From the NCBI RefSeq assembly GCF_013248905.1, contig NZ_JABRVS010000001.1:496001-560000 (forward strand): a stretch of DNA of 64,000 bases. The letters are read 5' to 3'. A model generated the notes under the pieces. The model was not told the origin of the DNA, made no database searches, and was given only the letters and a program-made list of their open reading frames with translations. Made by a program: the position numbers and the translations under genes. This document shows positions 36,652-44,467 of this stretch, piece by piece; position 1 is the first letter of the stretch, and the number at the start of each line of letters is the position of its first letter. The DNA is from Shewanella sp. VB17 (GTDB lineage Bacteria > Pseudomonadota > Gammaproteobacteria > Enterobacterales > Shewanellaceae).

Positions 36652-36680
36652 AAAAAGCTGGGCAATAGCCCAGCTTTTTT
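36652..36680 (+). terminator. Bidirectional terminator after rplQ
   Basis: A 12-bp stem, AAAAAGCTGGGC with GCCCAGCTTTTT, loop AATA, serves rplQ. The A tract on the left lets it also end the minus-strand gene whose stop is at 36713. Confidence 0.93.
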
Positions 36681-36712
36681 ATGCTTAAAGTTTGGCTTTA
36701 ATGTACTTTAGG

Positions 36713-37687
36713 TCAATCCACCCAACGCACTTTTTCAGTTATTTTTTCTGGGATCGTTAATTTCCATTTGTTGATACCACTTTTACTCATCATATATATG
36801 CCTGTTCTATCAGATATATAGGGTAGTGAGCTTGGCAATGCTCCTGCTAAAATTTTGTCTATTAGTTCTCCTGCAAGTTGACCGTGTACATAGGAATCTA
36901 AGACATAGCCCCCTATGTTTTTGTTTTCACCTACAGTAAATTGCCAAAAACCAAAGTGAGGTAATTGAGCATTTTTTTGGGTCCAAGAGATCACATCATC
37001 AGGTGCTACATACTGGTTTGAAGCGTTATTGATTGTGTGGTACAAACCTACTAGCATTGCATCATAGCCTTTTTCTTTGGCGGTAATGACAGTGTTTTTC
37101 CATGTGTTAAAACTGTTAGTTAAGATAAAATCTGATGTTACATTGCCAATCGTTAAACTTTCTAGTGATGGGCTTATCTGCTGCATTGCTGCCAAAGATG
37201 TCGGGCTTTTATCAAACAATACTAATATTTTTTTCTTCGGATTTTCTGGAAGTATCTTTTTTACAAAAAGAAGGGATCTTTTAAATAAGGGCCTTTCAAG
37301 TACACCAGTGAAGTTTTTTTTATTATGAATACCATAACTTCTGGGGTTAGCGTTAACTCCGAGAACGACAATAGGTGTTGTTGTATTCTCAAATTGTTTA
37401 TGCAGTAATTTGATGGCATTGTCATCTGCTAGAACAACAATATCTGGCTTGAGTGCATTGTAGGTTTCCCAAGCTCGCTTGGCCTGAAGGTCAAATTGAT
37501 CCTGAGGTATCCTTTTTGTATCCATATAAAAATTTTGGTATTTATGTTCATCTCCTAGAATCGAAATAATCCCTCGATTATAGTTTATATCCCATCCGTA
37601 TTCTTGATGGTAACTTTCAATAATGAGTATCGATGCCGCTATAATTTTGAGCGGAATGAGGCTAAGTAAAAGTAGAAGATACCGCAT
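36713..37687 (-). CDS. Periplasmic ABC-type substrate-binding-like protein (paralogue 1)
   Basis: The 324-aa product has an N-terminal signal sequence (hydrophobic residues 4-18, AAS near 17-19). It then begins ILIIESYHQEYGWD, the opening strand of the periplasmic-binding fold family often annotated ABC transporter substrate-binding (ABC_sub_bind type). NFTGVLERPL, MDTKRI and VGLYHTI are shared with the divergent gene at 38026, so the two are paralogues. No permease or ATPase gene is adjacent; the ligand is unknown. It might be a free-standing sensor component rather than a transporter part. AT-rich and with codon use unlike the adjacent ribosomal genes. Confidence 0.8.
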   Translation of the reverse strand: MRYLLLLLSLIPLKIIAASILIIESYHQEYGWDINYNRGIISILGDEHKYQNFYMDTKRIPQDQFDLQAKRAWETYNALKPDIVVLADDNAIKLLHKQFENTTTPIVVLGVNANPRSYGIHNKKNFTGVLERPLFKRSLLFVKKILPENPKKKILVLFDKSPTSLAAMQQISPSLESLTIGNVTSDFILTNSFNTWKNTVITAKEKGYDAMLVGLYHTINNASNQYVAPDDVISWTQKNAQLPHFGFWQFTVGENKNIGGYVLDSYVHGQLAGELIDKILAGALPSSLPYISDRTGIYMMSKSGINKWKLTIPEKITEKVRWVD

Positions 37688-38025
37688 AGTTTGATCACTA
37701 GAGACTTTTTATAGTTATAGACTAGATATCGGATAGCTGAAAGGGATGTTTGATAGATTTTTTGAATAACAAGTAAAATTTAATTTTTGTAAGGGTTGTT
37801 GTTTTCTGTGCTGTTATTTTCGGTTAATCGCTATTTTGTTCCTCTGAATCTTGAATCCATGTTGTCAATCATTTTACTTTAATTCATATCATCGATATCG
37901 TCCCTATTTTAGTTCTTATGCATCATTGATGCAGGTTTGACATCCATTGATGTTTTACTAAACTCATAAGTTAGCTGCGGAAAGTAGCAGAACAGTCTTA
38001 TTCAATCTTCGTTTTATGAGGTTAT
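37688..38025. other. Shared control region of the divergent paralogues
   Basis: This 338-bp AT-rich divergent spacer has no coding frame. On the plus side, a 15-bp perfect palindrome TGCATCA-T-TGATGCA (37919-37933) lies 3 bp upstream of a TTGACA box, and a second CATC...GATG element (37941-37952) begins 20 bp after the first, overlapping the promoter. Two sites two helical turns apart suggest binding of a regulator dimer pair. No clear minus-strand promoter was identified. Confidence 0.5.
37937..37964 (+). promoter_or_regulatory. Promoter of paralogue 2 (putative)
   Basis: A consensus TTGACA (37937-37942), a 16-bp spacer and TAAACT (37959-37964) lie about 60 bp before the gene. It is flanked and overlapped by the CATC/GATG palindromic elements described for this spacer. 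Confidence 0.6.
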
Positions 38026-39003
38026 ATGAAATTTTTTATTAACTCAGTAATGCTAATACTGATTATGTTTAGTAGCCAGATACACAGTAAATCCATTTTA
38101 ATTATTGAAAGTTACCATAGCGAATACCCTTGGGATAATAGCTATATCGAAGGGATTAAAGAGGGGTTGAAAGGCGATTACGAGTTTCATACTTTTCAAA
38201 TGGATACTAAAAGAATAGACCAATCTGAATTTGATAAAAGTGCTCAAGATGCATGGGATTTTTATTTGCAGACAAAGCCATCAATAGTATTTCTCGGTGA
38301 CGATAATGCATTGAAATACCTCGGTACTAAATTTGCTGAAGTAGATACTCCAGTGGTCTTTCTGGGCATAAATAATAACGCTAGGGCCTATAACATTCAT
38401 TCTGCAACTAATATCACAGGGGTACTTGAAAGGCCGCTATTGAAAAGGTCGATAGTTGAAATGAAAAAAGTGGTTGATCTAAAAAAAGTGTTAGTGTTGT
38501 TTGATTCAGGTACAACATCAAAAGTCACCTTTGATGAAGTCCTTAAGAGTAAAGAAAAAATTCAGATCAGTGGTGTTGAGGCTCATATGAAATTGGTCGG
38601 TTCTTGGAATGTTTGGCAAGAGACGATTAAATCAGCGAAAAATGAAGGTTATAATGCTATTTTTATTGGTTTGTACCATACGATCGTAGATGAGAACAAT
38701 CAGCATATCTCAGCAGATGAGGTTATTCGCTGGACATCAGAGAATACTCCAGTGCCACCTTTTGCATTTTGGGATTTTGCGGTGGGTTCGGATAAAGCCA
38801 TTGGTGGATTAACACTTTTTGGTAAGAGTCAAGGTTTGTTGGCGGCAGATATAGCGACCCAAATTTTAAGTGGAGCACAGCCGAGTAAAATTCAAGTAAA
38901 GACGGGGGAAAAAGGTAAGTTATTGTTCAGTAAAATTCAATTGAAGAAGTATCATATAGAATTACCCAAAGCGATAGCGTTAAAAGCGACATTAATTGAA
39001 TGA
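38026..39003 (+). CDS. Periplasmic ABC-type substrate-binding-like protein (paralogue 2)
   Basis: This is a 325-aa protein with a signal peptide (about residues 1-22) followed by SILIIESYHSEYPWDNSYIEGI, recognisably the same fold and family as the divergent gene. Shared blocks include FQMDTKRIDQSEFD, GDDNALKYLG, NITGVLERPL and GLYHTIV. It is truncated nowhere, so both copies look functional. No transporter, kinase or GGDEF gene is adjacent, although homologous domains occur as sensor parts of larger signalling proteins. Ligand and partner unknown. Confidence 0.8.
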   Translation: MKFFINSVMLILIMFSSQIHSKSILIIESYHSEYPWDNSYIEGIKEGLKGDYEFHTFQMDTKRIDQSEFDKSAQDAWDFYLQTKPSIVFLGDDNALKYLGTKFAEVDTPVVFLGINNNARAYNIHSATNITGVLERPLLKRSIVEMKKVVDLKKVLVLFDSGTTSKVTFDEVLKSKEKIQISGVEAHMKLVGSWNVWQETIKSAKNEGYNAIFIGLYHTIVDENNQHISADEVIRWTSENTPVPPFAFWDFAVGSDKAIGGLTLFGKSQGLLAADIATQILSGAQPSKIQVKTGEKGKLLFSKIQLKKYHIELPKAIALKATLIE

Positions 39004-39088
39004 GTGCTAATCCTACTAATGGAGTCTAATTCAATAAAATTAGTGAGTTTATACTTTTCTAAATCTACGAATACTTAAAGATTAAAGA

Positions 39089-39274
39089 TTAAAGCTTGAG
39101 CCATGCTTTAATGACCAGATCTTCATTTGTACTATCACCATTGGGATATACCATTGCAGGTAGATTAATCTTGAACATGAAATAACGAGTAAAATACACT
39201 GAATTTACTTGAGGCTGCAGCTTAATTACCCAGCCTCTGATCCTGAGTATATTGATATAATGATACTGTATGTT
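39089..39274 (-). pseudogene. Relic of an unrecognised gene (3' fragment)
   Basis: A minus-strand frame of about 61 codons without a start codon near its 5' end reads like real protein, including FMFKINLPAMVYPNGDST and ending EDLVIKAWLKL before a TAA at 39089. A stop immediately upstream, next to the ccmE stop, cuts it off. Alternating polar and hydrophobic residues near the end would suit the last strands of an outer-membrane barrel, but I do not recognise the family. Chance openness of this length is possible. Confidence 0.4.
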
Positions 39275-39279
39275 TTAAG

Positions 39280-39765
39280 TTAATAGCCCGTTTTTTGTTC
39301 TTGGTTATATTCTAGCTTTTGATGGTTCTGTCCCATGGCTTCAGCAACTTCTGGTGGCATGTAATTTTCGTCGTGTTTAGCTAAAACTTCTGTTGCTTCT
39401 AGCCTACCATCTTCTATTAATACACCTTGTGCAACAATACCTTGCCCTTCACGGAAAAGATCAGGCAGGAGATCGTCAAAGGTTACGATCACTTCGCCAC
39501 CCAGAGAATCATGAACAGCAAATTCGACATGTAGGCTGTCTGGATCACGGATCATCGACCCCATTGTGACCATGCCACCGACACGAATACGCTGGCCTAT
39601 TTCTGGCTTTATGCCTGTGTCTTTTTTACCGAGTACTATTTCTGTGGGGGTATAAAATAGGTTTAGGTTAGCGTTCAGCGCATAGAGTAGTAAGGATGCA
39701 ATTGCTGCGACACCACAAATGAGGGCTGTTGCGAGGGCTAGCCTTTTTTTACGTCTTAGATTCAT
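39280..39765 (-). CDS. ccmE: Cytochrome c maturation haem chaperone CcmE
   Basis: CcmE is a membrane-anchored periplasmic protein that binds haem covalently and passes it to CcmF. ATG 39765 gives MNLRRKKRLALA and 161 aa (159 in E. coli); the TTG six bases upstream has poor spacing from GGAG. An N-terminal anchor (about 9-30) is followed by the OB-like domain with LAKHDENYMPPEV, where H131 is the covalent haem ligand and Y135 a further ligand. It starts 2 bp after the ccmD stop. Confidence 0.97.
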   Translation of the reverse strand: MNLRRKKRLALATALICGVAAIASLLLYALNANLNLFYTPTEIVLGKKDTGIKPEIGQRIRVGGMVTMGSMIRDPDSLHVEFAVHDSLGGEVIVTFDDLLPDLFREGQGIVAQGVLIEDGRLEATEVLAKHDENYMPPEVAEAMGQNHQKLEYNQEQKTGY

Positions 39766-39767
39766 TA

Positions 39768-39962
39768 TCAATTACTCCGGTTGGCTTTTAAACGGTCTTC
39801 ACGCTGCATATTTTTGGCTATCCGAATCAAAATTTTTCGTTTTTGAAGTATGCTTAGAATAGTCAACGTGGCTAATGAAAAGAATGTTATTCCATAGGAA
39901 AGCCAGACATAAAATGCATAGCCCCCCATATTGAAAAAATCTGTTAATGAATCGAACTGCAT
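39768..39962 (-). CDS. ccmD: Haem exporter protein CcmD
   Basis: CcmD is a small single-pass protein that helps release holo-CcmE from the CcmABC complex. The 64 aa have FFNMGGYAFYVWLSYGITF, the conserved CcmD opening, then a charged cytoplasmic tail with KRK. Its ATG overlaps the ccmC stop by one base (TAATG). Confidence 0.93.
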   Translation of the reverse strand: MQFDSLTDFFNMGGYAFYVWLSYGITFFSLATLTILSILQKRKILIRIAKNMQREDRLKANRSN

Positions 39963-40708
39963 TATTTGTTTCCCTCAATCTTAGCGAGTTCCCGTACCCA
40001 GTGCCGCATACTATTACGTGCCAGTATTTCACAGCGGAAACGTATAAGAGTAATTGCTCCAACCATGAGTCCGAAACCAGCAATATTGATTAACAGTGGG
40101 TGCAGCATTTCTAAGGACATGGTCGATTTTTCGGTGATCTTTATCGTTGATGGTTGATGCAGGGAGCTCCACCATTCAACGGAATACTTAATGATAGGGA
40201 TGTTGATAACGCCAACCATTGCCAGCACACCAGACGCTCTTGCTGCCAGTGCTTTATCTTCAAATGAAGCATAAAGTGCAATAACGCCGAGATAGAGGAA
40301 TAGGAGCACTAATTCAGCAGTGAGACGCGCATCCCATATCCACCAAGTTCCCCACATAGGTTTACCCCATGCAGCACCAGTGATCAATGCAATAAAGGTA
40401 ATAACGGCTCCAACTGGCGCGATAGCTGCTGCAGCCCAGTCAGCAGATTTTATTTGCCAGACTGAGCCGATGAATGCACAGGTTGCCATTCCCATGTACG
40501 CAGCCATTGACATTGAAGCAGCTGGAACATGGATAAAAATGATGCGATAACTTTCACCTTGTTGATAGTCTGCTGGCGCAAAAGCCAGCCCCCATACGGA
40601 GCCAATACCAATTAAAGCTATTGATAATATGGCAAACCAGGGAAGCATTTTTCCTGATAGTTTATAAGCGCGTTCAGGATCCGCGTAGCTATGTAGCCAT
40701 TTCCACAT
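39962..40708 (-). CDS. ccmC: Haem handling protein CcmC
   Basis: CcmC holds haem in the inner membrane and loads it onto CcmE. The 248 aa contain six membrane segments and the tryptophan-rich motif MWGTWWIWDARLT (about 118-130) with conserved histidine H60 in a periplasmic loop. It follows ccmB with only a 1-bp gap, and ccmD follows by overlap. Confidence 0.97.
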   Translation of the reverse strand: MWKWLHSYADPERAYKLSGKMLPWFAILSIALIGIGSVWGLAFAPADYQQGESYRIIFIHVPAASMSMAAYMGMATCAFIGSVWQIKSADWAAAAIAPVGAVITFIALITGAAWGKPMWGTWWIWDARLTAELVLLFLYLGVIALYASFEDKALAARASGVLAMVGVINIPIIKYSVEWWSSLHQPSTIKITEKSTMSLEMLHPLLINIAGFGLMVGAITLIRFRCEILARNSMRHWVRELAKIEGNK

Positions 40709-40709
40709 T

Positions 40710-41396
40710 TTAGTTAGTACTCACTCTTAATGATGCACCTATAGCAAAAGGTGCCAAAATTAATGAACCGATCAGCATGGCACCGATAATCGCGAGGTGC
40801 CCACTGTAAGGTAAATTTAATCCAGCTGAATCGATTGCTGTTGTGGCAAATATCAGTACTGGAATGTATAAAGGTAAGATTAATAGACTCAGTAGTACAC
40901 CACCTTTATGTAACCCTACGGTCAATGCGACACCAATTGCACCTAATAGGCTCAAAACTGGCGTGCCTAGTGTCAACGTGGCCATTAGTGCTCCGTAACT
41001 GTTGTGATCTAAATGCAACAGAACTGCTAATAAAGGTGCGATTAAAATTAATGGTACGCCAGTTAAGATCCAATGAGCTAATACCTTGGCGAGCACCATT
41101 AATGATAATGGGTGAGGGCTTAATAACATCTGCTCCAAACTTCCATCGGTATAGTCAGCTTTAAATAATCGCTCTAACGACAGCATGGAGGCGAGTAGAG
41201 CCGCAACCCAAATAACGCCCGGTGCAATCGTTGATAATACTTTAGGGTCAGGGCCTATTGCCAGTGGAAACAGAGTAACGACTAAGATAAAAAATAGTAA
41301 GGGATTAAAAATGTCACCTTTATGGCGAATAGCAATGTGTAAGTCACGCTTTAACAGTGTGAAAAATGCTTGGCTACAACGGCTATTTTTGTTCAT
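40710..41396 (-). CDS. ccmB: Haem exporter membrane subunit CcmB
   Basis: CcmB is the six-helix membrane partner of the CcmA ATPase. ATG 41396, behind AAAGGTGGGC, gives MNKNSRCSQAFFTLLKRDL and 228 aa (220 in E. coli); an upstream in-frame start at 41426 would overlap ccmA and is rejected. LFFILVVTLFPLAIGPD and SLERLFKADYTDGSLEQ are typical. Confidence 0.95.
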   Translation of the reverse strand: MNKNSRCSQAFFTLLKRDLHIAIRHKGDIFNPLLFFILVVTLFPLAIGPDPKVLSTIAPGVIWVAALLASMLSLERLFKADYTDGSLEQMLLSPHPLSLMVLAKVLAHWILTGVPLILIAPLLAVLLHLDHNSYGALMATLTLGTPVLSLLGAIGVALTVGLHKGGVLLSLLILPLYIPVLIFATTAIDSAGLNLPYSGHLAIIGAMLIGSLILAPFAIGASLRVSTN

Positions 41397-41406
41397 TTGC
41401 CCACCT

Positions 41407-42057
41407 TTATACAAATTGATATTCAAGATTTATTTTGCGAATTTTCTCGTCGCTGATGACTTGCATATCTTGATGTGTGGTTAATATAATACAACCACCA
41501 CGTTTGGCGTGATCGAGAAAAAGATGTTCTAGCTCTTGAACACCTTTTTTATCGATAGCAGTAAAAGGTTCATCGAGAAGCCATATTCGACAATTTGTGT
41601 GCCAGAGCCTTGCTAGTGCTGTTCGTCTATGCTGCCCCGCAGAAAGATGACCTGTAAGTGCATCTTCAAAGCCTGCAAGGTTCACTTTACCTAAAATGTC
41701 TGTTGTGTTGAATTCATCATAGCCGCTCAATTTTAAATTAAAGCTGAGGTTTTCTTCTGCTGTTAACTCACTTTTTACACCCGCTAGATGCCCTAAGTAG
41801 AGAAGATCACTATTAAATTCATCTCTGACTTGAGTTATATTTTTTTTTTGGTATTGGACATGACCAGAGTATGGGCGTGATAACCCCGCTAAAATACGAA
41901 GTAAGCTCGTTTTTCCTGAGCCATTTGGACCTTCCACTTGGACTATCTCACCAGTGCTTATCTCAAAACTGAGCTCATCAAATAGAATTCTCTCTTCACG
42001 AATACAAGTCAATTGATTAGCTGCTAATAGGAGTTGAGATTTGTTTTTTTCTACCAC
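41407..42057 (-). CDS. ccmA: Haem exporter ATP-binding protein CcmA
   Basis: CcmA is the ABC ATPase that powers release of haem-loaded CcmE. The 216 aa carry Walker A GPNGSGKTS (43-51), signature LSAGQ (138-142) and Walker B WLLDEP (159-164). The start is GTG 42057 with GAGG upstream. First gene of the minus-strand ccmABCDE operon. Confidence 0.96.
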   Translation of the reverse strand: MVEKNKSQLLLAANQLTCIREERILFDELSFEISTGEIVQVEGPNGSGKTSLLRILAGLSRPYSGHVQYQKKNITQVRDEFNSDLLYLGHLAGVKSELTAEENLSFNLKLSGYDEFNTTDILGKVNLAGFEDALTGHLSAGQHRRTALARLWHTNCRIWLLDEPFTAIDKKGVQELEHLFLDHAKRGGCIILTTHQDMQVISDEKIRKINLEYQFV

Positions 42058-42402
42058 AGAGTCCTCAATATCATACCGAATGTTAATATCAATGATATTA
42101 TCACAATCCTTTATACGGGTTTAGTCATGGTTGCTTTTTAATATCAGCAATTTGATAAGCTTCCAAAAAATGAAACCTTTTAGATAAATAGTTGGCACTT
42201 TTAAGCTTTTACGAATAAATTATGGAATATTCTATTTGGGTCGCATTTTTGATACATATACTTTGATTTAAAGCATAAAAGGTGCGATTTATACTGATCT
42301 GTTGTATTCTGTAATAGATAAAATAATAATCTGCCTTACTCGCAGTGATGAGCAAAAAGGCAGTGTTGAGCTTTGTACGTATTTGCATTAGGAACATCGA
42401 AC
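42058..42402. promoter_or_regulatory. Divergent control region ccmA / cytochrome c5
   Basis: A perfect 17-bp palindrome TAATATCA-A-TGATATTA (42084-42100) lies 27 bp upstream of the ccmA start and is a candidate operator. On the other side, TTGTAT (42302-42307), 16 bp and TAATAA (42324-42329) could drive the cytochrome gene. The rest is AT-rich without a coding frame. No FNR or CRP consensus site was seen. Confidence 0.5.
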
Positions 42403-42696
42403 ATGAAAAAATTGTTAGCAATAACTGCTGTAGCTGCACTTACTTTGTCTGCAAGCGTTTCTGCACAAGAAGGTGAGGATATTTATACTAAGGCATGTAC
42501 TGTATGTCATAGTATGGGTGTCGCTGGTGCTCCAAAAGCCCACGATGCAGCCGCTTGGGAGCCACGTCTTGCTTTAGGCATTGATACATTGGTTGCCACA
42601 GTGAAAACGGGTAAAGGTGCAATGCCACCAGGCGGTATGTGTACTGATTGTACTGATGAAGATTACAAGAAGGCTATTGAGTTCATGTCTAAGTAA
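42403..42696 (+). CDS. scyA: Cytochrome c5-like monohaem periplasmic cytochrome
   Basis: This 97-aa precursor has a signal peptide (VSA at 19-21). The haem-binding CTVCH lies at 32-36, the axial methionine is probably M74 in GKGAMPPGGM, and the extra cysteine pair C80/C83 is typical of cytochrome c5. ATG 42403 is preferred over 42373 because it starts the signal peptide and follows AGGAAC. In Shewanella a small cytochrome of this kind, ScyA, sits between ccmA and ccmI and shuttles electrons in the periplasm. Its maturation depends on the flanking ccm genes. Confidence 0.9.
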   Translation: MKKLLAITAVAALTLSASVSAQEGEDIYTKACTVCHSMGVAGAPKAHDAAAWEPRLALGIDTLVATVKTGKGAMPPGGMCTDCTDEDYKKAIEFMSK

Positions 42697-42712
42697 TTGT
42701 TCATTAATAAAC

Positions 42713-42742
42713 AAGCCGACCTAATTTGAGTCGGCTTTTTTA
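42713..42742 (+). terminator. Terminator after cytochrome c5 gene
   Basis: AAGCCGAC (42713-42720) and GTCGGCTT (42730-42737) form an 8-bp stem followed by a T run. Confidence 0.9.
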
Positions 42743-42788
42743 TGCCTGTATGTTGAGTTTGTAACAACATTCATAGGTAAGCGTGGTG

Positions 42789-42813
42789 GAAAAAGCCGAC
42801 ACTGAGTCGGCTT
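42789..42813 (-). terminator. Terminator after ccmI (minus strand)
   Basis: AAGCCGAC-ACTGA-GTCGGCTT (42793-42813) read on the minus strand is followed by a T run (A residues 42790-42794). The stem is the same as that of the facing cytochrome gene terminator. Confidence 0.85.
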
Positions 42814-42831
42814 CTTAACGTAGTGGGTAGA

Positions 42832-44064
42832 TTATTGAACTTGTGTATCTAACACCAGTTTTGCGTTTGAACCGACTGGCATCGTTTTTAAGCGACCTCT
42901 AATATCACCTGGTTGAGGTTTTACTGAACCATGCTTGGACAATACCGCGATAATTTCGACATTACTTACATCGCTAAGCTTTATAGCATCGCTCATACTA
43001 GTACTATTATCTAAGGTGATTGTTGCCGGTAAGGATTTTGCTGAGATCTTGGTTGCAGCTAAAGGTAGTTTTTGACCTTCAGTATTACGAGCAAAAATAA
43101 ATAGCGTATCGTTTTCATCGACCTTATTTTGAAGCTCCGGTGAAATAGAGACCTCTACAGTAACGCTTTTAACGGTATTAATCTTATCATTAGGCATTAC
43201 ACCTGTTTTTGCTTTGATTCTCATTTTAGCGGTATCAATGGCGTTGATAATGGCACTGCGATCAACATCTTCTCGTTTACTATCAAGTATAATTTGCCAT
43301 GCGTCGATGGATTTTTGATAATTATTGGTAAAATATGAATTCATGCCGACTAATAATAGTGTGGATGGATCTTCAGGATCGAGCGAGAGTGACGTGTCGA
43401 TTATCGCTTGAATTTCTGGTGTCATCTGTTGATTCGCTTTGTAGTACATAGCCGTTGCTTTGGGCCCAAGTAATTCTGCATGGCTTCCTACTAACTCTAT
43501 TGCTTTATTAAATGTCTTAATGGCATCATCATAACGGTTAGCTGAGATATAACGATGGCCTAGACTGAAAAGAAGCTGACTGTTTTCTGGTTCTAATTCA
43601 ATTTGGGCTTCCATCATTTTGAGGCGTTGTTGCATGATTTGCTCAGCGGTCATACTTGGATGAATGCTTACTTGTTCTGCTTGGTTTACGTTAGCGTAGG
43701 CACCTAAATTAATATAAAAATATCCACTAATGCTCAATATGGCAAGTGACATCACGCCTGGCCATAACAATCCTTTAGGTGTTATTTTAATGACTAAAGA
43801 CTCATCGGCGCATTGTTGAGTATCTTGAAGCAAACTAATTTCTAATTCTTTCTTTAGTGCATTAAATTCAATTTGGTCAATCTGCTCATCGGTCCGTTCT
43901 TTTTCTAATGTAGCAAGGCGGTTTTGAAACAGTTCAAGGTTAGTTTTTTTCCGAAAATCAGCTTCTTCTGTTTGCAGCATTTGTTGTTGCCGAAAGTGAG
44001 GAAACCAAATCAGTACTAAGCTGACTAATAAGAAAAGCGCAATAAAAATCCATAGAGTGGTCAT
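42832..44064 (-). CDS. ccmI: Cytochrome c maturation protein CcmI
   Basis: CcmI (CycH) holds apocytochrome c C-termini for the CcmF/H ligation complex. The 410 aa have two membrane segments (about 5-22 and 100-120) around a cytoplasmic coiled-coil-like region, then TPR repeats (for example NSQLLFSLGHRYISANRYDD) and a C-terminal periplasmic beta domain. In E. coli this part is fused to CcmH; here, as in other Shewanella, it is a separate gene. It is transcribed divergently from ccmFGH. Confidence 0.93.
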   Translation of the reverse strand: MTTLWIFIALFLLVSLVLIWFPHFRQQQMLQTEEADFRKKTNLELFQNRLATLEKERTDEQIDQIEFNALKKELEISLLQDTQQCADESLVIKITPKGLLWPGVMSLAILSISGYFYINLGAYANVNQAEQVSIHPSMTAEQIMQQRLKMMEAQIELEPENSQLLFSLGHRYISANRYDDAIKTFNKAIELVGSHAELLGPKATAMYYKANQQMTPEIQAIIDTSLSLDPEDPSTLLLVGMNSYFTNNYQKSIDAWQIILDSKREDVDRSAIINAIDTAKMRIKAKTGVMPNDKINTVKSVTVEVSISPELQNKVDENDTLFIFARNTEGQKLPLAATKISAKSLPATITLDNSTSMSDAIKLSDVSNVEIIAVLSKHGSVKPQPGDIRGRLKTMPVGSNAKLVLDTQVQ

Positions 44065-44467
44065 TATTTCTTTTTCACATTCGTTAGAAAAAAGCGGAGA
44101 TGCCGCTGGGATAAGAATAGGATTATACGTAAAGATTATGCATTGAACAGTAATATAAGGACTTATCTCGTCTCAGAAGTCATAGTTGAGCACTGGTTCA
44201 CAGTTCGTTTCTATTTCTAAAAAAGAGTTAGAATGTAACTCTTAAGCGAGGGTTTGAGTGTTAATGTAAGCTGTTTTTATAATGGGACAACAAATCCTTG
44301 TTGGTGAAGAATGAGACTAGTCGCCCATAATTGTTCGAAATAAGCAGACAGATACAGTCGCAAATACTAAAATGACTCAAAATTTGTACCTTGAGCCGTG
44401 TAAGTCGTAAACTCATATGCATTGAACTAGCATTTATTCAATCCACTAATAGGACTGAGGAAACCCC
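44065..44467. promoter_or_regulatory. Divergent control region ccmI / ccmF
   Basis: TTGAGT (44254-44259), an 18-bp spacer and a perfect TATAAT (44278-44283) form the likely ccmF promoter, with a leader of about 180 bp. Just upstream an 8-bp perfect repeat AAGAGTTA-GAATG-TAACTCTT (44223-44243) is a candidate operator. No coding frame was seen in this 403-bp spacer. Confidence 0.55.
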
